A stretch of 36,712 bases of DNA, from contig JAGAHC010000041.1 of the NCBI GenBank assembly GCA_017627275.1, positions 1 through 36,712 of the forward strand, given 5' to 3'. Of this stretch, positions 32,401 through 36,712 are shown piece after piece (positions within the stretch are counted from its first letter, which is position 1; each line of letters starts with the position of its first letter). A model generated the notes under the pieces. The model was not told the origin of the DNA and made no database searches. It worked only from the letters and a program-made list of their open reading frames with translations. The position numbers were made by a program, and so were the translations under genes. This stretch comes from Lachnospiraceae bacterium (GTDB lineage Bacteria; Bacillota; Clostridia; Lachnospirales; Lachnospiraceae).

Positions 32401-33056
32401 TACAGCACCCGCTGGCCGTTGACGACGAGCGCGAACTTGGCGTCGAAGATCCGGGCGGCCCGCGAGCACATGTTCATGCGGCTTAAGAAGATATCGAAGT
32501 ATTCGTACATGGTGCAGATCTTCTCGTCGACCTTCAGGTCGAGGATGATCTTTCTCTTGTCCATGTCGTATTCCAGCTTGGTCTTGGTGACGGCGTAGTT
32601 TACGCGGTCGTGGATGTCGAAGAGGACCGGGTCCTTTTGGCGCACGCGGCTACGGCGGACGTCGGTCTTATCGGCGATGATGATTGCCGCCGTCACCGGG
32701 TCGGAGGCGACGCCGGTGGACTCGTCGTGGTTGGCGATGGCAGAGACGATCTGGACGCGGTCGCTGACGGAAAGATCCGTCTCCTTCAGGATCTCATTGG
32801 CAAGGATGGCGCCGTACTCGGCATGGTGACTCCGGTTGATGACGTTACCGATGTCATGCATGAAGCCGGCGATCAGGGCAAGCTCTTTCTCCTTCTCTCC
32901 GTATCCGAAAACCTCCAGGATCTCCGCCGCCCTTTTGGCGACCAGCTTGGTGTGAGCCGTCGAATGATCCGTATACCCGAGAAAATCCAGGATATCGTTG
33001 CCCTTCTCATAATAGGCAAGAATGTCTTCGTTCTTTTCGATCTCCTTAAACTTCAT
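32400..33056 (-). CDS. HD-domain phosphohydrolase
   Basis: A 218-residue HD-superfamily protein. The metal ligands are visible as HTKLVAKRAAEI (first His), FMHDIGNVINRSHHAEYG (HD pair and following histidines) and AIANHDE, and a second ADKTDVRRSRV segment follows. Such proteins hydrolyse nucleotides or their derivatives; the substrate is unknown. It lacks the GYP motif and is therefore not a c-di-GMP phosphodiesterase of the HD-GYP type. GGAGGAAG before the ATG lies in the end of the upstream ABC remnant, whose stop codon (33057-33059) directly abuts this start, so the two were once coupled. A strong terminator follows. Confidence 0.85.
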   Translation of the reverse strand: MKFKEIEKNEDILAYYEKGNDILDFLGYTDHSTAHTKLVAKRAAEILEVFGYGEKEKELALIAGFMHDIGNVINRSHHAEYGAILANEILKETDLSVSDRVQIVSAIANHDESTGVASDPVTAAIIIADKTDVRRSRVRQKDPVLFDIHDRVNYAVTKTKLEYDMDKRKIILDLKVDEKICTMYEYFDIFLSRMNMCSRAARIFDAKFALVVNGQRVL

Positions 33057-33203
33057 TTACGCTTCCTCCGTTTCCAGTCTCTGTGTTTTATTATCGAGCG
33101 CGGAAGTGGCTTCGTCAAACAGCAGAAGATTCGGCCGCGGCGCGATCGCCCGCGCAATCATGATCCGCTGCTTCTGGCCGCCGTAAAGAGTTGCCCGGAA
33201 AGA
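33057..33203 (-). pseudogene. Remnant of an ABC transporter ATPase domain
   Basis: About 48 codons read [20 protein letters not shown] and [16 protein letters not shown], i.e. signature (with Tyr for Ser), Walker B and D-loop of an exporter-type ATPase. It stops a few residues later, before the switch histidine, and the Walker A part and membrane domain are absent. Upstream the reading frame goes through non-homologous sequence and a terminator hairpin; another frame there reads [20 protein letters not shown], perhaps a piece of a former membrane segment. The signature resembles peptide/bacteriocin exporters, which is only a guess. Its end is directly joined to the HD hydrolase start. Confidence 0.75.
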
Positions 33204-33287
33204 GAGATGCAGATAAAGCATACGGCAATCCCGATCAGCGCCGACTGTCTGCCTCCCGTCCTTAACCTGTGCGGCTGTCAATAATAC

Positions 33288-33327
33288 GGCCCCGTATGCG
33301 CCGCGAAAGTGCCGCGCATACGGGGCC
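33288..33327. terminator. Strong 14-bp terminator hairpin between the SDR gene and the ABC remnant
   Basis: GGCCCCGTATGCGC pairs perfectly with GCGCATACGGGGCC around a 12-base loop. The plus side is followed by ATTTTTT and the minus side by GTATTATT. It lies 25 bp after the SDR stop on the minus strand. Confidence 0.75.
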
Positions 33328-33352
33328 ATTTTTTACGTGTTATTCAAACGGA

Positions 33353-34111
33353 TTAGAAGCTCGTCCAGCCGCCGTCGACCGCGAGGATCTGTCCGCTGAC
33401 AAAGCGGGAATCGTCGCTGGCAAGGAACAGCGCCGCATTCGCGATGTCATCGCCTTCTCCCATGCCGGGCATCAGCTGCTGCACGCCCTGGATGCGCTGA
33501 TAACCATCCATATCGGGCATGCCCATCGCCTGGCCGATCTCGGTATTGATGCCGCCCGGCGCGATGCCGTTGCAGCGGATCTTTTCGGCACGGTATACGA
33601 ACGCGGTGTGGCGGATCATGGCATTGACCGCCGCCTTGGATGCGCCGTACACAACGCCCGCGGCCTGGTGCTTCGCGCCAACGGAGGATACCGTGATGAT
33701 GTTGCCGCCGTTCCCCTGTTCCAGGAATACCTGCACCGCTTTTCTTGTCGCGGCCATCGGCCCGTATACATTGATTCCCATGACGTACTCGTATTTTTCG
33801 TCCTTGAAGGTCCCGGCTGCCGCCATATCATCCATGACGCCCGCATTATTGACCAGAACGTCCAGCTTGCCGAATTCGGTGACCGCCTTATCGATCATGG
33901 CTTCGCAGTCTTCCTTTTTGGAAACGTCCCCGGTAAAGGGAACGATCTTCCCCGCCTCTCCTGCAAGACTATCCGCCAGCGCTTCCAGACGTTCCGTCCG
34001 TCTGGCGACCGCGACGACGCTTGCGCCTTCTTTTACAAAGAGTTCCACGATGCTCTTCCCCATGCCGGAGGAAGCACCTGTTACGACGATGGATTTTCCT
34101 TCCAGTTTCAT
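33353..34111 (-). CDS. SDR family NAD(P)-dependent oxidoreductase
   Basis: A 252-residue classical short-chain dehydrogenase. It has the cofactor motif VTGASSGMGKSI, NNAG at about 90, the catalytic Ser in TVSSVGAKH and the YxxxK pair in YGASKAAVNAM, plus the C-terminal VSGQILAVDGGW. ARRTERL after the second strand suggests NADP. Closest in feel to FabG or glucose dehydrogenase-like enzymes; substrate unknown. The start at 34111 is chosen because AAAGGAAAT precedes it. It is divergent from the TPR-GGDEF gene and has a good promoter. Confidence 0.92.
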   Translation of the reverse strand: MKLEGKSIVVTGASSGMGKSIVELFVKEGASVVAVARRTERLEALADSLAGEAGKIVPFTGDVSKKEDCEAMIDKAVTEFGKLDVLVNNAGVMDDMAAAGTFKDEKYEYVMGINVYGPMAATRKAVQVFLEQGNGGNIITVSSVGAKHQAAGVVYGASKAAVNAMIRHTAFVYRAEKIRCNGIAPGGINTEIGQAMGMPDMDGYQRIQGVQQLMPGMGEGDDIANAALFLASDDSRFVSGQILAVDGGWTSF

Positions 34112-34173
34112 TTTGATTTCCTTTCCATGACTGACTGATCCCAAGCGGATCTTTTGATCAAGCTACCGAGAAC

Positions 34174-34203
34174 ATTATATCTCCTTTCGTAAAAAACGAT
34201 CAA
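34174..34203 (-). promoter_or_regulatory. Promoter candidate of the SDR gene
   Basis: On the minus strand TTGATC (34198-34203) and a perfect TATAAT (34174-34179) are 18 bp apart, about 60 bp before the SDR start. Confidence 0.6.
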
Positions 34204-34218
34204 AAAAAGATTATCTGA

Positions 34219-34224
34219 TATAAT
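34219..34224 (+). promoter_or_regulatory. -10 element of the TPR-GGDEF gene
   Basis: A perfect TATAAT lies 34 bp before the gene. No convincing -35 is present, although the region 34190-34205 would overlap the -35 of the divergent SDR promoter. GAAAGGAA serves as ribosome binding site. Confidence 0.45.
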
Positions 34225-34257
34225 GGAATCGGTATCACATCGATTCGAAAGGAATGT

Positions 34258-35796
34258 ATGGATATTTCCCGGTACTCCGAAAAGACAAGGCGTCTCATCG
34301 CGGAGATAGAGCATGAGCCGGATCCCACCGGCCGGCGGTTTGCGCGTCTCCTTGCCGCGCTGAAAAAATGCGCGCAGATGGAAAATGACAATTCGCTGTG
34401 GGGATTCTGGTATTTTAACCGCGCCGGCGCCGCACATGAACAGGGAAAGCACGCTGAAGTCTACACGAATTGCCAGAAAGCGCTGACGGTCCTGCTCAGG
34501 AGCACCGACCGCGCGCTCACCGCCCTGACATACGATCTGTTTGGTGTGGAAGCGTACCGTCTGGGCTGCCTTGACGTCGCCCAGCACTACTTCCAGGTGA
34601 CGCAGACCTTTATCGAGGGCGACGATATGCTGCTGACACGCGGCATCCTGGAGACAAATATCAGCGACCTCCTGATGGATATGGGGGATCTTCCGCGGGC
34701 CTGCCGTCACAAAAAAACAAGTATCGAAATCTTTCGCCGCTGTCCGTACGACGGGACCATCCCCGCAAGGATCGCACTCGTCACAGCGAACTGCGCCATG
34801 TTGCAGCTCTATAGCGGGAAGCCCGCGGAGGCGAAAAAGCTCCATAAGCAGGCGGAAAGACTCCTGCAGCAGCACGCTTTGGAAGAGGACGAGACGCTTG
34901 CCAGGTGGCTCCTGCTTTTAAGAGCGCATATCGCCTTTATCGATCACGACGAAAAACAGACGGATCAAACGCTCCGGGATGTCATCCGGGAGATCGTTTC
35001 AGGACCCTCTTTCGGGATGTACCGGAAGTACCTTTATCAATACTGCCGCCTGCTGATCGAAGCAAAGGAATGGAAGAAGGGCGATCTTCTTTTGGAGGCA
35101 ATGGTCAAAAACACTCTGGAAGACACACCGGCTTATGAAAGCTTTCGTCTGGCACAATTGTTCCTCGATCATTCGCGGGCGATCGGAAGCAAGGCGAAAA
35201 TGCTGGACGGCTATGAAAGAAGAAACCGTTTTTACGGTCTTTATCAGAAAGACAGGAACCGCATCTATCACGAGTCGATCGCGCTCATGCGCGTAACGGA
35301 CGACCTGCACAGAGAACAGTACCGGACACAGCAGGAAAACGCGCGGCTGTTACGCATCGCGGAAACGGATGCGCTGACGGGGATCCCGAACCGCTATGCC
35401 TTGAACCGCGTGCTGGAGGAGGTCTTTGAGCGGTCGCTCGAAACCCGGACCCGTTTCGGGATCGGCATGATCGACATCGATGATTTCAAGCAATACAACG
35501 ACACCTTCGGTCATCAGGCCGGAGACGACTGCCTGCGAAGCACCGCCCGGGCATTACAAAGCATCGCTAAGGAGCACGGTACGTTCCTGGCCAGATACGG
35601 CGGTGACGAATATGTTCTGATCTATGAAGACATGCGGGACCGGGAGATCCGGGAAATGGAAAAGCGGATGCATGAAGCGCTTCCGGTCAGCGTCTCTCAC
35701 GGCTTTTATAATGCCGTCCCGGGTCCCGACAGCAGGCCGTGGGACTTTTTCTCCAAAGCCGACCAAAAACTGTATTCCGTAAAGCGAAAGCGGTAA
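34258..35796 (+). CDS. Diguanylate cyclase with N-terminal TPR-like helical region
   Basis: A 512-residue cytoplasmic protein. The first roughly 340 residues are all-helical with TPR-like repeats (LWGFWYFNRAGAAHEQGKHAE, TALTYDLFGVEAYRLGCLDVA, ILETNISDLLMDMGDLPRA). The C-terminal 150 residues are a GGDEF domain: ETDALTGIPNRYALNRVL, MIDIDDFKQYNDTFGHQAGDD and the active-site RYGGDEY. An RxxD inhibitory site is not seen five residues before the motif, so product inhibition at that site is unlikely. It should make cyclic di-GMP, opposing the two HD-GYP proteins nearby. A second TPR gene starts two bases after its stop. Confidence 0.9.
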   Translation: MDISRYSEKTRRLIAEIEHEPDPTGRRFARLLAALKKCAQMENDNSLWGFWYFNRAGAAHEQGKHAEVYTNCQKALTVLLRSTDRALTALTYDLFGVEAYRLGCLDVAQHYFQVTQTFIEGDDMLLTRGILETNISDLLMDMGDLPRACRHKKTSIEIFRRCPYDGTIPARIALVTANCAMLQLYSGKPAEAKKLHKQAERLLQQHALEEDETLARWLLLLRAHIAFIDHDEKQTDQTLRDVIREIVSGPSFGMYRKYLYQYCRLLIEAKEWKKGDLLLEAMVKNTLEDTPAYESFRLAQLFLDHSRAIGSKAKMLDGYERRNRFYGLYQKDRNRIYHESIALMRVTDDLHREQYRTQQENARLLRIAETDALTGIPNRYALNRVLEEVFERSLETRTRFGIGMIDIDDFKQYNDTFGHQAGDDCLRSTARALQSIAKEHGTFLARYGGDEYVLIYEDMRDREIREMEKRMHEALPVSVSHGFYNAVPGPDSRPWDFFSKADQKLYSVKRKR

Positions 35797-35798
35797 CG

Positions 35799-36712
35799 AT
35801 GGATTTCACACGCTACGATCAAACCATACAGGAATTATACCGGCGACAGAAAAGCTATCTGCAGATGGCGGATCCGAAGGTGATCTCCGTCATCCGGAAG
35901 CTGTTGAAACACGCGCGCGATCTGCGGGACGAAGAGCTGACCGGCTACGCCTATCACTCTCTTTCCTTTGCGGAGTACTTTATCACGGGGCGCTATGATG
36001 CCTTCTTAAAATACGCAAGGCTCGCCGCGGAGCACCTGTTCCGCTGCGAGGACCGGTCCGAACTTATGCATGTGTACTATCTTGTCGGCATCGACGCCCA
36101 CAACAAGGGACTGCACGATATTGCCTATCATCTCTTTCTGACAGCGCGGAACATCGCGGAGGAGACAGGACAGACCACGTCTGCCGCCATCCTGGATGAA
36201 GATATCGGTCACATCCTGCTTTTGATCGGTGACTACAAAGAAGCCCGCGTCTATCTGAAAAACAGCCTGCGCATCGTGCGCAGGAATCCTTCCCATCCCC
36301 ACTACTACAACAACGTGACCAGCTGTTTTATGAACGACGCGGAGGCCTGCCTCCGCCTGGGACTCATCAGGGAGGCACAAAAAGACTACGAAAAGACCGG
36401 GCAGTTTATGGAAAAGCATCCCAATGCCTTCCAGCCGGATGCCAGGATCAACTTCGCGCTACTCGGCGTCAAGATCGCGGTCGTCGATCAGGATGGCGCT
36501 CTGGTCCGGACACGGTTTGAAACGCTGCTCGAACAGATCGGACAGATCCCGCAGATCGGCATTTATATCAACGATCTGCGTCAGCTGACGGATCTTCTGA
36601 TCCGGGCAGGGGAGGTCTCCCTTGCCGGCAGACTTGTGAAGGCACTGGAGAAAAAGCCCATCGCCGACGACGCGGCCGAACCGCAGCGCCTTCTTCTCGA
36701 AGCGAAACTCGC
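35799..36712 (+). CDS. TPR-repeat protein, probably a second diguanylate cyclase (truncated by the window edge)
   Basis: The ATG at 35799 opens a frame that remains open for 304 codons to the end of the window. It starts MDFTRYDQTIQELYRRQK, parallels the start of the upstream protein (MDISRYSEKT), and shows helical repeats such as AYHSLSFAEYFITGRYDAF and IGHILLLIGDYKEARVYL. The same organisation as the preceding TPR-GGDEF gene makes a C-terminal GGDEF domain likely, but it lies outside the window. The two genes are only 2 bp apart and should be cotranscribed. No strong ribosome binding site is visible, in line with coupling. Confidence 0.75.
   Translation, partial: MDFTRYDQTIQELYRRQKSYLQMADPKVISVIRKLLKHARDLRDEELTGYAYHSLSFAEYFITGRYDAFLKYARLAAEHLFRCEDRSELMHVYYLVGIDAHNKGLHDIAYHLFLTARNIAEETGQTTSAAILDEDIGHILLLIGDYKEARVYLKNSLRIVRRNPSHPHYYNNVTSCFMNDAEACLRLGLIREAQKDYEKTGQFMEKHPNAFQPDARINFALLGVKIAVVDQDGALVRTRFETLLEQIGQIPQIGIYINDLRQLTDLLIRAGEVSLAGRLVKALEKKPIADDAAEPQRLLLEAKL

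Noticed and set aside
33204-33329. N-terminal extension of the ABC remnant
   Set aside because: The first 42 codons of that frame run through a terminator hairpin and have no ABC similarity.
1-36712. tRNA, rRNA or known riboswitch
   Set aside because: No cloverleaf, rRNA-like stretch or conserved riboswitch core was recognised in any intergenic region; a covariance-model search would be needed to be sure.

Overview
The window looks like a chromosomal segment of an anaerobic, moderately GC-rich member of the Clostridia, most likely Lachnospiraceae. The reasons are a CoA-transferase of the butyryl-CoA:acetate type, a phosphate acetyl/butyryl-transferase, a transketolase split into two subunits, strong AGGAGG-type ribosome binding sites, and an AT-richer integrative element of the Tn4451 (TnpX/TnpW) type. 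The genus cannot be fixed from the sequence alone.

Layout. 1-140: end of an IS3-family (IS150-like) insertion sequence. 186-7662 (all minus strand): a lysine/alanine-rich histone-H1-like protein, a lipoprotein, then a tight block of ABC exporter, deoC, a CoA-transferase-family protein, an Old Yellow Enzyme reductase, a 47-residue membrane micro-ORF and a formate/nitrite-type channel. About 7770-16570: an AT-richer mobile element with tnpW, a MobV relaxase preceded by a hairpin-rich oriT candidate, a 1155-residue wall-anchored surface protein, an ORF6N/PLD-like protein and a TnpX-like large serine recombinase. 16663-20638 (plus): threonine aldolase, the two transketolase halves and ribokinase. 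20760-24894 (minus): a glycosyltransferase operon (DUF5672, GT17, GT2, and a GT2 fused to a flavin-reductase domain). 24996-26323: a divergent pair, an HPr-like protein without the active-site histidine and an AraC regulator.

26376-36712 is rich in cyclic-di-GMP genes. There are two HD-GYP paralogues that share a long uncharacterised N-terminal region, a TPR-GGDEF protein and a second TPR protein cut off by the window edge. Between them lie an aldo/keto reductase, a phosphate butyryl/acetyl-transferase, an HD hydrolase and an SDR oxidoreductase. The stretch 32151-33203 is decaying, with remnants of a sigma-54-type activator and of an ABC ATPase.

How they may work together: ribokinase, transketolase and deoC all feed the non-oxidative pentose phosphate and deoxyribose routes. 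The CoA-transferase, formate channel and Ptb-like enzyme fit acidogenic fermentation. The HD-GYP and GGDEF proteins would break down and make c-di-GMP. The most unusual items are the GT2-flavin-reductase fusion, the CoA-transferase lacking its catalytic glutamate, the leader of the surface protein (15-bp repeats plus a hairpin that hides the ribosome binding site), and the paired HD-GYP genes with almost no 5' leader.
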